Assembly (NCBI GenBank): GCA_023664725.1
Contig: JAMPFA010000010.1
Location: 1 to 50,392 of the forward strand
DNA: 50,392 bases
Reading direction: 5' to 3'
From: Roseburia sp.
GTDB lineage: Bacteria > Bacillota > Clostridia > Lachnospirales > Lachnospiraceae
Positions 1 through 7,937 of this stretch are shown here, one piece after another (position 1 is the stretch's first letter; each line of letters starts with the position of its first letter). A program made the translations under genes and the position numbers. Below the pieces are notes generated by a model that saw only the letters and a list, made by a program, of their open reading frames with translations, had not been told where the DNA came from and ran no database searches.

Positions 1-108
1 ACCCTTGCGGCATTCGTCAAATATCCATGCAAGCATGGCTATTTTCCTCATTGCTTGCAGGAATAAATATGACGCCACAAATGCTTTGTCTTCCTGATTA
101 CTATACAT
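1..108 (-). CDS. possible partial gene running off the left edge
   Basis: An open reading frame on the minus strand enters from the left edge. It has an ATG at 106-108 and reads MYSNQEDKAFVASYLFLQ and onward to base 1 without a stop. The frame is in fact open back to a stop at 75-77 of the second hundred (175-177), so the true start or a truncated 5' end could lie further right. No convincing ribosome binding site precedes the ATG. I do not recognise the product. It could be the start of a real gene outside the window or a decayed fragment. Confidence 0.3.
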   Translation of the reverse strand, partial: MYSNQEDKAFVASYLFLQAMRKIAMLAWIFDECRKG

Positions 109-237
109 GTTAACATATATTGGATAGAAATAGCAGTTTCTTGGCAAATCTTCATAAAATATTAAGAAACAGCATTACAACACACCAAGTTATCAAGATT
201 ATATGGAATAAATAAATATATAGATAGATAATTTTTG

Positions 238-266
238 TTGCTATCTAGAATCATTCATGATACAAT
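238..266 (+). promoter_or_regulatory. predicted proC promoter, extended -10
   Basis: TTGCTA (238-243) and TACAAT (261-266) are separated by 17 bases, and a TG dinucleotide at the extended -10 position precedes the -10. Transcription would start near 273, giving a leader of about 125 bases ahead of proC. Confidence 0.55.
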
Positions 267-346
267 GCACTATGGAAGTGCCTAAACTTGGAGCATCCAC
301 TTTGGAGTAAGTGCTTCCTGTTTATGTAAGTATCATAATATTACTG

Positions 347-374
347 CAAAGAGATTTCAAGTATTTTCTCTTTG
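347..374 (+). promoter_or_regulatory. hairpin in the proC leader
   Basis: CAAAGAGA (347-354) and TCTCTTTG (367-374) form a perfect 8-bp stem with a 12-base loop. It sits just upstream of the ACGGAGG ribosome binding site of proC. There is no uridine run long enough for a terminator, so any role would be in RNA stability or translation; this is inference. Confidence 0.35.
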
Positions 375-396
375 GGTTTTACAACGGAGGTCAATT

Positions 397-1200
397 ATGA
401 ATAAATCTATCACCTTTATCGGCGGAGGCAATATGGCGTCTGCCATTATCGGAGGCATTTTAAAAGCAGGTTTTGCAACCCCCGGCGATATCACTGCCAC
501 TGCCAGTACCAACGCCACCTGCGAAAAACTGAAAAAGCAATTTAAGATCCAGTGTACCACAGACAATGCCGCTGCTGCTAAGAATGCAGATATCGTCTTT
601 TTGGCTGTGAAGCCCTATCTGTTTTCCAGTGTGATCCCGGAAATTCGGGATGCGGTGAAACCAGATGCCCTGATCGTGTCTATTGCCGCCGGACAGACAA
701 TGGATACCATAGAAAATCTTTTTGACAAAGATATCAAACTGATACGGGTAATGCCAAACACTCCCGCACTGGTGGGCGAATCCATGAGCGCTCTGTGCAA
801 AAATGTCCATGTGACCTCTGAGGAAATGACAGAAATCGTGAGTATCTTTGAGAGTTTCGGCAAAGCGGAAATCGTTTCGGAATCTCTGATGGACACGGTG
901 ACAGGCATCAGCGGTTCCTCCCCCGCCTACGTGTACATAATGATCGAAGCTATGGCGGATGCTGCCGTGGCAGACGGCATGGCGAGAAACCAGGCATACA
1001 AATTTGCTGCCCAGGCTGTCCTCGGCTCTGCGAAAATGGTGTTAGAGACAGAGAAACACCCTGGTGAATTGAAAGATGCGGTATGCTCCCCCGGGGGAAC
1101 AACCATTGCCGCTGTGGCAAAACTGGAGGAAAAAGGATTTCGGGATGCAATAATCTCTGCCCAGAGAAGCTGTGTGGCAAGATCAAAAGAAATGAAATAG
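397..1200 (+). CDS. proC: pyrroline-5-carboxylate reductase
   Basis: Last step of proline synthesis: NAD(P)H-dependent reduction of 1-pyrroline-5-carboxylate to L-proline in the cytoplasm. The 267-residue length is normal for the family. The N-terminus carries a Rossmann nucleotide-binding motif (IGGGNMASAIIGG, about residues 8-20). The C-terminal helical dimerisation domain holds the family signatures GSSPAYVYIMIEAMADA (about 173-189) and SPGGTTIAAV (about 231-240). The ATG at 397 follows an ACGGAGG ribosome binding site at 7-base spacing. It is monocistronic, with its own promoter and a large inverted repeat behind it. No glutamate kinase or proA gene lies next to it in this window. Confidence 0.95.
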   Translation: MNKSITFIGGGNMASAIIGGILKAGFATPGDITATASTNATCEKLKKQFKIQCTTDNAAAAKNADIVFLAVKPYLFSSVIPEIRDAVKPDALIVSIAAGQTMDTIENLFDKDIKLIRVMPNTPALVGESMSALCKNVHVTSEEMTEIVSIFESFGKAEIVSESLMDTVTGISGSSPAYVYIMIEAMADAAVADGMARNQAYKFAAQAVLGSAKMVLETEKHPGELKDAVCSPGGTTIAAVAKLEEKGFRDAIISAQRSCVARSKEMK

Positions 1201-1208
1201 TATGACAA

Positions 1209-1269
1209 TTGCCGGGAAATCCGCCGTTTTGTAAAATTTATCTCTCATAAAGCTACGGATTCCCGGCAA
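1209..1269. other. long inverted repeat between proC and DUF4250 gene
   Basis: Arms at 1209-1223 and 1256-1269 (TTGCCGGGAAATCCG and CGGATTCCCGGCAA) are complementary apart from one bulged A and enclose a 32-base loop. Neither side has a clear T run, so it is an imperfect terminator candidate for the two convergent genes. Confidence 0.5.
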
Positions 1270-1315
1270 AATATAAGGTTAATACTGTTGATAAAAATCT
1301 ACTTTTTGACAGAGG

Positions 1316-1498
1316 CTAAACAAACTGATTCTGCTCTCTGTCATAAGCATAGTCCAGCCTGTCAAGGGCAGACCGGATCTTCTCGTCCGAAACATTCTGT
1401 GAAGCACAAAATTCCTCCAGAGAATCATAGTTATCCCGGAGTTCTGTATTCACATAACTTAAAAGCATAGCCGGGTCTTTCGGCAACTCGTATTCCAT
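1316..1498 (-). CDS. DUF4250 family protein
   Basis: A 60-residue acidic protein starting MEYELPKDPAMLLSYVNT and ending YDREQNQF-V. The pattern (LPKDP.MLLSYVNTKLRD near the start, YD.E.NQF at the end) is what I know as DUF4250, a small cytoplasmic family common in Lachnospiraceae whose function is unknown. The start follows a TGAGGTG ribosome binding site. It lies 31 bases after the parvulin gene on the same strand and is probably the last gene of the long tig-to-DUF4250 run. Confidence 0.75.
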   Translation of the reverse strand: MEYELPKDPAMLLSYVNTELRDNYDSLEEFCASQNVSDEKIRSALDRLDYAYDREQNQFV

Positions 1499-1529
1499 AA
1501 AATCACATCACCTCAAACATTCAGTAGAG

Positions 1530-2279
1530 TTAATTACTTTTTCTCTCCACTCCGTATTTTGCCTCCAATTCTTTAACAGTATTCGCATACTTTTCCTGTT
1601 TTTTCTGTTTCAGAAGCTCAGAATAGAGATTGTCCTTAATCTCTTCGTAGGAAACCTTCTTCTCCTCTTTCTTATCCTCCACCAGGATCAAATGGAAGCC
1701 AAACTGGGTTTTCACAGGGCCTATAACCTTGCCGATCTCACCATTAAAAGCAGCTTTCTCAAATTCCGGCACCATCTGTCCTTTTCCAAAATATCCCAGA
1801 TCTCCCCCTTTTTCTGATGAAGGACAGGTAGAGTACTCTCTTGCCGCCGCCTCAAAGGATTTTCCTTCTGCGATCTCTTTTGCGATTTTTTCTGCCTGGT
1901 CTTTTTCCTCCACCAGTATATGCTTTGCGCTTACCTGTGCCCCTGCAATAAACTGACTCGGGTTCTCCTCATAGAACTTTTTGATCTCCTTCTCGTCTAT
2001 CGTTACACTTTCAATAACACTGGTAGCCGCCATATGGCTTGCAAGCTCATTTTTCATTTTTTCCAAAGTCTCTTTAAACTCTTTTGTCTCCTTAATCTTT
2101 TCCTCTTCTGCCATTTTTTCAAACAGATGAAATCCGATCAACTGTTCTAAAAGTTCATCTTTTGCCTGAGGATTGGAGAGATAGATCTGCTGCTCGGGAG
2201 GATAATTTGCAATCAGATTGTTTAACTCCTCCTCCCTGATCTCATATCCTGCAACTACTGCTAATACTTTTCCACTCAT
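1530..2279 (-). CDS. cytoplasmic parvulin-type peptidyl-prolyl isomerase
   Basis: Catalyses cis-trans isomerisation of proline peptide bonds and may act as a chaperone. Of 249 residues, roughly 1-110 form a SurA/PrsA-like helical chaperone arm (GYEIREEELNNLIANYPPEQ). Residues about 115-210 are a rotamase domain with the typical parvulin pattern: VSAKHILVEE, AREYSTCPSS, GGDLGYFGKGQMVPEFEKA and FGFHLILVED. Unlike secreted PrsA there is no signal peptide or lipobox, so the protein should stay in the cytoplasm. A GGAGAAAAAA ribosome binding site precedes the ATG at 2279. It is 44 bases downstream of znuB, within a run that begins with trigger factor, itself a ribosome-bound isomerase. Confidence 0.85.
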   Translation of the reverse strand: MSGKVLAVVAGYEIREEELNNLIANYPPEQQIYLSNPQAKDELLEQLIGFHLFEKMAEEEKIKETKEFKETLEKMKNELASHMAATSVIESVTIDEKEIKKFYEENPSQFIAGAQVSAKHILVEEKDQAEKIAKEIAEGKSFEAAAREYSTCPSSEKGGDLGYFGKGQMVPEFEKAAFNGEIGKVIGPVKTQFGFHLILVEDKKEEKKVSYEEIKDNLYSELLKQKKQEKYANTVKELEAKYGVERKSN

Positions 2280-2323
2280 TTTTTTCTCCTTTTTATTTTT
2301 ATGATTTTTAAATATAAAGCACT

Positions 2324-3145
2324 TTACACGTTTCTCTTACTTGCATACAAATAGGTACTAAAATACAGCACCGACGCAATAATCACAATGGTAGGTCCTG
2401 TGGCCACATTGGTATAGTAAGAGATAAACAGACCCAAAATCCCCGAAAACAAAGAAAAAACCACGGAAAAAAAGTGGTACTCCCGCATATTTTCCGATAT
2501 ATTCCTGCTGGCCGCCGCCGGGAGGATCAACAGGGCATTGATGATCAAAATCCCCACCCACTTAATGGAAAGCATCACGATAAGCGCCATCACCACGGCA
2601 AAAAGATTCTCCATAAGCTTCACCGGAATATGCCTGCCTTTTGCCAGGGTGCGGTGAATGCTTGCCGCATGAAGATAATTAAAACAAAAACACCAGAAAA
2701 TCAGCGTAAATGTAAAAATTATCAGAAGATATATGATCTCCTTTGAAGTAATGCTTAAAATATCCCCCACCAGAAGGCTGGAATACTTGCTGAAATTTCC
2801 TCCCCTGGATAAAATAGCCAGTCCAAGAGCCACACTGCAGGAGGAAAACACAGAAATTATTGTGTCTGTACTTGCAGCCGCCCTGCTGCTGATATAATTT
2901 AAAAGCAGTGCAAACACGATGGCAAACAGGATCATAGTGAGATTTGTATTCCCCACGCCAAACACCACCCCAAGGGCAATTCCTGTCAATGCGGAATGTC
3001 CCAGGGCATCGGAGAAAAACGCCATTTTATTATGGACGATCATGGTACCCAATATTCCAAAAAGAGGGGTGATGATCAGCACCGCCAAAAAAGCATTTCT
3101 CATAAAACCATATTGAAAAAGAGCAGTCGGACTGTCTAATCCCAT
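2324..3145 (-). CDS. znuB: zinc/manganese-type ABC transporter permease
   Basis: Membrane subunit of an ABC-3 family metal importer. The 273 residues are highly hydrophobic with about eight predicted membrane spans. The stretch FFSDALGHSALTGIALG (about 34-50) is the conserved signature of this permease family, and a second family segment is SIKWVGILIINALLILPAA. The start overlaps the end of the ATPase gene by 10 bases, as expected for translational coupling. Together with the two preceding genes it forms a complete importer. Zinc is the likeliest substrate from the binding protein, but manganese cannot be excluded from sequence alone. Confidence 0.85.
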   Translation of the reverse strand: MGLDSPTALFQYGFMRNAFLAVLIITPLFGILGTMIVHNKMAFFSDALGHSALTGIALGVVFGVGNTNLTMILFAIVFALLLNYISSRAAASTDTIISVFSSCSVALGLAILSRGGNFSKYSSLLVGDILSITSKEIIYLLIIFTFTLIFWCFCFNYLHAASIHRTLAKGRHIPVKLMENLFAVVMALIVMLSIKWVGILIINALLILPAAASRNISENMREYHFFSVVFSLFSGILGLFISYYTNVATGPTIVIIASVLYFSTYLYASKRNV

Positions 3146-3936
3146 ATCTTATCACCCGCTTTCTGCCTTCTCTCCCGTTTTTTTGACACATATCCCGGCA
3201 GCTCTTCCCTGCCAAAAATTTCCTGAAACTCCGAACTTACAAAAACTTCCTTTGCACTTCCGGATTTTACCACTGTCTGATCCAAAAGGATTACCTGATC
3301 CGCATATTTTAGCACATAATCCAGATCATGGGAAATTAATATGATCGAAAGGTCAAAATTTTCTTTCAAGTATTCCATAGTCCGGTAAAAAAGTTCCATA
3401 CCGTTTTGGTCTACCCCGGATACCGGCTCGTCCAACAGCAGAAGATTGGGTTCATCCATAATCGCCATGGCGAGGAGCACCCGCTGTAACTGCCCGCCGG
3501 AAAGCTTGCACACCTGCCTGTCGATCAAATCCTCCACCTCAAAAATTTTAAGAGCCTCTTCGATTTCCCCCTGTATCTTTTTACTCTTTTTCAAAAATAC
3601 CGGAAAACGGTAGTGATAGCTGGCGATCAGGTCATACACAGAAACCGGGGTATTTTTTTCTATATTAAGACTCTGGGGTACATAGCCGATCTTAAGCTTC
3701 TGGATCCTTCCATTCTCCCTGTCCTTAAATTCTATGTCCCCCTCGTGGGGAATATCGTTTAACATGGCACGGATCAAGGTAGATTTCCCCGCCCCGTTTT
3801 TGCCGATGATCACATTTAAACTTCCACAGTGGATGTGAAGGTTTACATCCTCCAAAATCACCTGCTCACCTAAGCACACCCCTAAATGATTGATTTTTAT
3901 ACAATGCAGCCCGCAGGGCTTTCTGATTTTTTTCAT
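3136..3936 (-). CDS. znuC: zinc/manganese-type ABC transporter ATP-binding protein
   Basis: ATPase that powers the metal importer. The 266 residues contain Walker A IIGKNGAGKSTLIRA (about 41-55), the Q loop in IGYVPQSLNIEK, the ABC signature LSGGQLQRVLLAMA and Walker B NLLLLDEPVSGVD, followed by the switch histidine in LISHDLD. All catalytic elements are intact. It begins one base after the stop of the binding-protein gene and overlaps the permease gene. The C-terminal tail after residue about 225 is rich in charged residues, as is usual for the family. Confidence 0.9.
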   Translation of the reverse strand: MKKIRKPCGLHCIKINHLGVCLGEQVILEDVNLHIHCGSLNVIIGKNGAGKSTLIRAMLNDIPHEGDIEFKDRENGRIQKLKIGYVPQSLNIEKNTPVSVYDLIASYHYRFPVFLKKSKKIQGEIEEALKIFEVEDLIDRQVCKLSGGQLQRVLLAMAIMDEPNLLLLDEPVSGVDQNGMELFYRTMEYLKENFDLSIILISHDLDYVLKYADQVILLDQTVVKSGSAKEVFVSSEFQEIFGREELPGYVSKKRERRQKAGDKIWD

Positions 3937-3937
3937 A

Positions 3938-4828
3938 CTATTCCACCCCGTAAGCCTCTCCGATCAAACGGATATTTTCTGTCATATTTTTAAGATAACT
4001 GTCCGGCTCATAGTCCCCCCGGACGATGGTCTCCAGATAACACACTGTCACGTCCGCTTCTTTTTTTACCGTCTGAGCCATCTCACTGCCGTAGATCTCC
4101 TCCGCAAAGATCACGGATATATCCTCATTCCTGATGGCAGAAAGAACATCCGCTACCTCCCCGGCACTGACCTGACGCTCCTCGTCCAAATCCAGAGTAA
4201 GAGTTGACGTAAGTCCAAAGTCCCTGGCCACATAGTCATAGGCCTCATGAAAAGAGATAAATTTTTCTCCCTGGATTTTTAAACGGATTTCTTCCTGCCG
4301 CTTTTTTAATGCCGACAATTCTATAAGGTAATCCTCTTTTTGTCTCTCATAATATTCCCGGTTTTCCTCGTCCAGACCACAGAGCGCCCGGGCGATATTC
4401 TCAACCTGTTTCATATGGGCTGGAACACTCATCCACACATGGCTGTTATCCTCTTCCATGTCAATGCCCGCACTGGCATCCACAATCAAAAGTTCCGGGT
4501 AAGCCTCCGCCACTTTTGCCAAAAAAGTCTCAATGCCCCCGCCGTTTACAATAAACACATCTGCCCCCCCGAGAAGCTTCATGTCCTCAGGAGTGAGCTG
4601 ATAATCATGCATACATCCGGTCTGAGGTTCGCTCAAATTTTTAAGTGTCACATTTTCTGCTTCTCCCACAATGTTTTCCGCCGCAATGTACATGGGATAA
4701 AAGGAAGTCACCACCAAAAATCCGTCTTCCTCTTTTTCCTGACTCCTCACATAAATCCCGGTAAAACTAAAACCTGCAAGTGCCACGGCAAACAAAAGAA
4801 GGGTTACAAATCCATATTTATGCTTCAT
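3938..4828 (-). CDS. znuA: zinc ABC transporter substrate-binding protein
   Basis: Extracytoplasmic cluster-9 (ZnuA/TroA) metal-binding protein, 296 residues. The N-terminus is a membrane-spanning signal (residues about 6-27) without a lipobox cysteine, so it may be anchored by an uncleaved helix. Likely metal ligands are His74 (MHDYQLTP), His130 (NSHVWMS), His194 (SFHEAYDY) and an acidic residue at 243/244 (FAEE). The usual histidine-rich loop of zinc proteins is absent. Its first 11 bases overlap the end of engB, so the importer is tied translationally to an essential GTPase gene. No Zur-like operator is visible in this overlap. Confidence 0.85.
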   Translation of the reverse strand: MKHKYGFVTLLLFAVALAGFSFTGIYVRSQEKEEDGFLVVTSFYPMYIAAENIVGEAENVTLKNLSEPQTGCMHDYQLTPEDMKLLGGADVFIVNGGGIETFLAKVAEAYPELLIVDASAGIDMEEDNSHVWMSVPAHMKQVENIARALCGLDEENREYYERQKEDYLIELSALKKRQEEIRLKIQGEKFISFHEAYDYVARDFGLTSTLTLDLDEERQVSAGEVADVLSAIRNEDISVIFAEEIYGSEMAQTVKKEADVTVCYLETIVRGDYEPDSYLKNMTENIRLIGEAYGVE

Positions 4829-5441
4829 TCTCTTCCTCTGCCGCTTTTAATAAAAGTTCGTCCATGTAATCCCATATTTCATCCCTTCCCTGTTTTGTCA
4901 TGGATGAAAAGGGAAACACTTTCGTCCCCGGCTCCACCTTCAGTCCCTCCCGTATGATCTTCACGTTCTTTTGCACCTGGCTTCTCTTTATCTTGTCCAG
5001 CTTTGTGGCAATGATAATGGGGGCAAAGCCCTGATACACCATCCACTCATACATCATTCTGTCATTTTCGGAGGGCGCATGACGGATATCGATCAACAGA
5101 AACACTGCCAGAAGCTGCTTTGAAGTGTGGAGATAATTTTCTATCATTTTGCCCCACTTTTTCTTTTCTGACTCGGCAATTTTGGCATAGCCGTACCCGG
5201 GCAGATCCACCAGATACATCTCCTGATTGATATTGTAAAAATTGATGGTCTGGGTCTTTCCCGGCTGGGCTGAGGTTCTTGCCAGAGATTTCCGGTTCAT
5301 CAGCCCGTTGATCAGGGAAGATTTTCCTACATTGGATTTCCCCGCAAAGGCGATTTCCGGCAGAGTATTATCCGGCAGCTTGCTGGTGACGCCGCAGACA
5401 GTCTCCAGTTCTACGTTTTTTATTACCATTTTTCCCTCCAT
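4818..5441 (-). CDS. engB: ribosome biogenesis GTPase EngB/YsxC
   Basis: Cytoplasmic GTPase needed for assembly of the large ribosomal subunit. The 207 residues carry G1 AGKSNVGKSSLINGL (about 32-46), G3 DLPGYGYA, G4 ATKLDK and a G5-like PFSSM. TRAS-class features and the short length fit EngB. The ATG at 5441 is preceded by a GGAGGG ribosome binding site. It directly follows lon, an arrangement (clpX-lon-engB) common in Clostridia and Bacilli, and overlaps znuA downstream. Confidence 0.95.
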   Translation of the reverse strand: MEGKMVIKNVELETVCGVTSKLPDNTLPEIAFAGKSNVGKSSLINGLMNRKSLARTSAQPGKTQTINFYNINQEMYLVDLPGYGYAKIAESEKKKWGKMIENYLHTSKQLLAVFLLIDIRHAPSENDRMMYEWMVYQGFAPIIIATKLDKIKRSQVQKNVKIIREGLKVEPGTKVFPFSSMTKQGRDEIWDYMDELLLKAAEEENEA

Positions 5442-5470
5442 TCTGCAAATTTTCAGGCATAGACATAACT

Positions 5471-7786
5471 CTATACCAGCGCCACATCCAGCACATCCTG
5501 CATGGTCTCCACATAGACAATTTTTAAGCCCTGCTTGATCTCATCGGATATCTCCTCAATATCCTTCTGGTTCTTTTTGGGAACACAGACCGTCTTAATC
5601 CCTGCATTTTTTGCGGCCAGTGTCTTCTCCTTTAATCCTCCGATGGGAAGCACTCTGCCTCTCAAGGTAATCTCCCCTGTCATGGCCACATCCGCCCGGA
5701 CTTTCCGCTTTGTAATGGCGGAGAGCATAGCGGTAGCCATGGTAATTCCCGCTGATGGGCCGTCCTTTGGCACTGCCCCCTCCGGTATATGGATATGGAT
5801 ATCATATTCCTTAAAAAATTCTTTGGAGATATGAAATTCTTTGCTGACGGAACGGATATAGCTGATTCCTGCCTGGGCGGATTCCTTCATCACATCTCCA
5901 AGCTGTCCCGTAAGCTGAAATTCCCCTTTTCCCGGCATAACATTCACTTCGATCTCCAGGGTATCGCCTCCCACACTGGTCCATGCCAGTCCACGGACAA
6001 TTCCAATCTCATCGCTCTTTCCCGCTTTATCGTAGCTGTACTTTTCTTTTCCCAGATATTTCTCCAGGTTTTTCCTGGTGACCGCCACCTTTTTCTTTTC
6101 GCCCTCGTAGATTTCTCTGGCTGCCTTCCGGCAGATTTCTCCCAGCTTGCGCTCCAGATTTCTGACGCCTGCCTCTCTGGTGTACCCGCGGACGATCATA
6201 GACAGGGCATCCTGGCTGATGGTAAGCTGGTCTTTTTTCAGTCCGTTTTTCTTTAACTGTTTTTTCACAAGATGCTCACCTGCGATATGCATTTTCTCAT
6301 TTTCTGTATAGCTGGTCACCTCGATGATCTCCATTCGGTCCAGCAGAGGCCTTGGAATATCCTGGGTAGAATTGGCGGTGGCGATAAAGAGCACCTCCGA
6401 CAAGTCAATGGGAATCTCCACATAATGATCCCGAAACCTGCTGTTCTGCTCTGAATCCAGCACTTCCAAAAGCGCAGAAGAAGTGTCGCCCTTGTAATCT
6501 CTGCTGACCTTATCAATCTCGTCCAAAAGCATCAGAGGATTTTTTACCCCTGCAGTGCGAAGCCCGGAGACAATGCGCCCCGGCATTGCCCCGACGTAAG
6601 TCCGCCTGTGTCCACGGATTTCCGCCTCGTCTCTCACGCCTCCTAAACAGATTCGCACATACTCTTTCCCCAGAGCCTTTGCCACAGACCTGGCAATACT
6701 GGTCTTTCCTGTTCCCGGAGGGCCTACCAGGCAGATAATGGGGCTGTCCCCCTTGCTGGTAAGATTCCTCACCGCAAGGAACTCAAGCATACGCTCTTTC
6801 ACTTTTTCCAGTCCATAGTGGTCATCATTTAAGACTTTTTCCGCATTTTTTAAATCTTTGTTATCCTTAGATACTTTCTCCCAGGGAAGATCCAAAAGTG
6901 TCTCAATGTAACCTCTTGCCACCGCACTTTCCGAGGAACTGGAAGCAATATTTTTAAAACGCTGAATTTCTTTTTCAATTTTTCCCTTTACTTCTTTGTC
7001 TGCCTTTAATTTCTTTAAAGCTTCCAGAAAGTGATCCACATCGGATTCCGTATTGTCCTCTCCCAGCTCCTCCCGGATAACCTTCATCTGCTCTCTCAAC
7101 AGGTATTCCTTCTGGTTCTGATCTACCTTAGCCTTTACCTTTTCCTGGAACTCTCTCTTGATACGGATAATATTTTCTTCCCGCAAAATCATACCCATCA
7201 GAACCTCGTAGCGGTCCTCCAGGGTCACTGCCTCCAAAAATTTCTGCTTTTCCTCATAGTGGATGGGCACATTATTGGCTATCATGTCCATGAGATGTTC
7301 CAGATTTCTCTCCTCCGCCACCTGGCGGGCAAATTCCCTGCCCTGCTTGGGATTTAATGCCGCATACTGCGCATAAATATCCTGTATGGCCCGAAGCATC
7401 CCCTCCTTCACCTCAGGAGCGTAAGCATCTCCGCTCTCATCCTCAAACTCAAAAATCTCCGCCAGGAAAAAGGGCTCTGTCTGGATCAGGCCTGCCAGCT
7501 CCGCTCTCTCCTTCCCTTCTGCAAGGATACGGATCACATTATTCTGCATTTTGATGACCTGTCTGATATCGGCAACCATCCCGATATGGTACAGATCCTC
7601 CTGATTGGGATCCTCCACGGACACATCCTTCTGGGTCACCAAAAAAACTTTCTGGTCTCCCATCATTGCCTCCTCCACCGCCTGGATGGATTTTGGCCTG
7701 CTGACATCAAAATGTGCCACCATTCCCGGCAGAAGCGTCATCCCTCTAAGCGCCACTGCTGGTATTGTCAAACTTGTATCTCTCAA
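5471..7786 (-). CDS. lon: ATP-dependent protease Lon
   Basis: Homo-oligomeric cytoplasmic AAA+ protease that degrades misfolded and regulatory proteins. The 771 residues comprise the N-terminal substrate domain (about 1-200), a coiled coil, the AAA+ module with Walker A GPPGTGKTSIARS and Walker B PLMLLDEIDK, and a C-terminal serine protease domain with the Ser678-Lys721 dyad (PKDGPSAGITMA and GGLKEKTLAA). The best start is the TTG at 7784-7786, with AGAGGA 7 to 8 bases upstream; no in-frame ATG fits. A nine-codon reading frame (ATG at 7811-7813) ends in a TGA that overlaps this TTG, suggesting coupled initiation. Several hairpins lie in the 150-base gap after clpX. Confidence 0.95.
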   Translation of the reverse strand: MRDTSLTIPAVALRGMTLLPGMVAHFDVSRPKSIQAVEEAMMGDQKVFLVTQKDVSVEDPNQEDLYHIGMVADIRQVIKMQNNVIRILAEGKERAELAGLIQTEPFFLAEIFEFEDESGDAYAPEVKEGMLRAIQDIYAQYAALNPKQGREFARQVAEERNLEHLMDMIANNVPIHYEEKQKFLEAVTLEDRYEVLMGMILREENIIRIKREFQEKVKAKVDQNQKEYLLREQMKVIREELGEDNTESDVDHFLEALKKLKADKEVKGKIEKEIQRFKNIASSSSESAVARGYIETLLDLPWEKVSKDNKDLKNAEKVLNDDHYGLEKVKERMLEFLAVRNLTSKGDSPIICLVGPPGTGKTSIARSVAKALGKEYVRICLGGVRDEAEIRGHRRTYVGAMPGRIVSGLRTAGVKNPLMLLDEIDKVSRDYKGDTSSALLEVLDSEQNSRFRDHYVEIPIDLSEVLFIATANSTQDIPRPLLDRMEIIEVTSYTENEKMHIAGEHLVKKQLKKNGLKKDQLTISQDALSMIVRGYTREAGVRNLERKLGEICRKAAREIYEGEKKKVAVTRKNLEKYLGKEKYSYDKAGKSDEIGIVRGLAWTSVGGDTLEIEVNVMPGKGEFQLTGQLGDVMKESAQAGISYIRSVSKEFHISKEFFKEYDIHIHIPEGAVPKDGPSAGITMATAMLSAITKRKVRADVAMTGEITLRGRVLPIGGLKEKTLAAKNAGIKTVCVPKKNQKDIEEISDEIKQGLKIVYVETMQDVLDVALV

Positions 7787-7842
7787 AGCAAAATCCTCTT
7801 TTCTAATGTCATCTGTCCTATGAAACGGCCACTGGCCATAGC

Positions 7843-7863
7843 GGGATACCCGTAGGGTATCCC
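7843..7863 (-). promoter_or_regulatory. perfect hairpin in lon leader
   Basis: GGGATACCC and GGGTATCCC form a 9-bp perfect stem with a three-base loop (7852-7854). A smaller GGCC-ACT-GGCC repeat lies beside it at 7828-7838. Both are upstream of the TTG start of lon. They do not match the CIRCE element. Function unknown. Confidence 0.5.
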
Positions 7864-7874
7864 CTGTGAAGAAA

Positions 7875-7912
7875 AGCTGTCAGCAGTAATCATAGGTATT
7901 ACTGTGACAGCT
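7875..7912 (-). terminator. possible attenuating terminator between clpX and lon
   Basis: AGCTGTCA (7875-7882) pairs with TGACAGCT (7905-7912) and AGTAAT (7885-7890) with ATTACT (7898-7903), giving a long, nearly perfect stem with a 7-base loop. On the minus strand it is followed by the T-rich TTTTCTTC. This would reduce read-through from clpX into lon. Confidence 0.5.
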
Positions 7913-7937
7913 CTGTCTCTCAGACTTTCCTGTTTCG

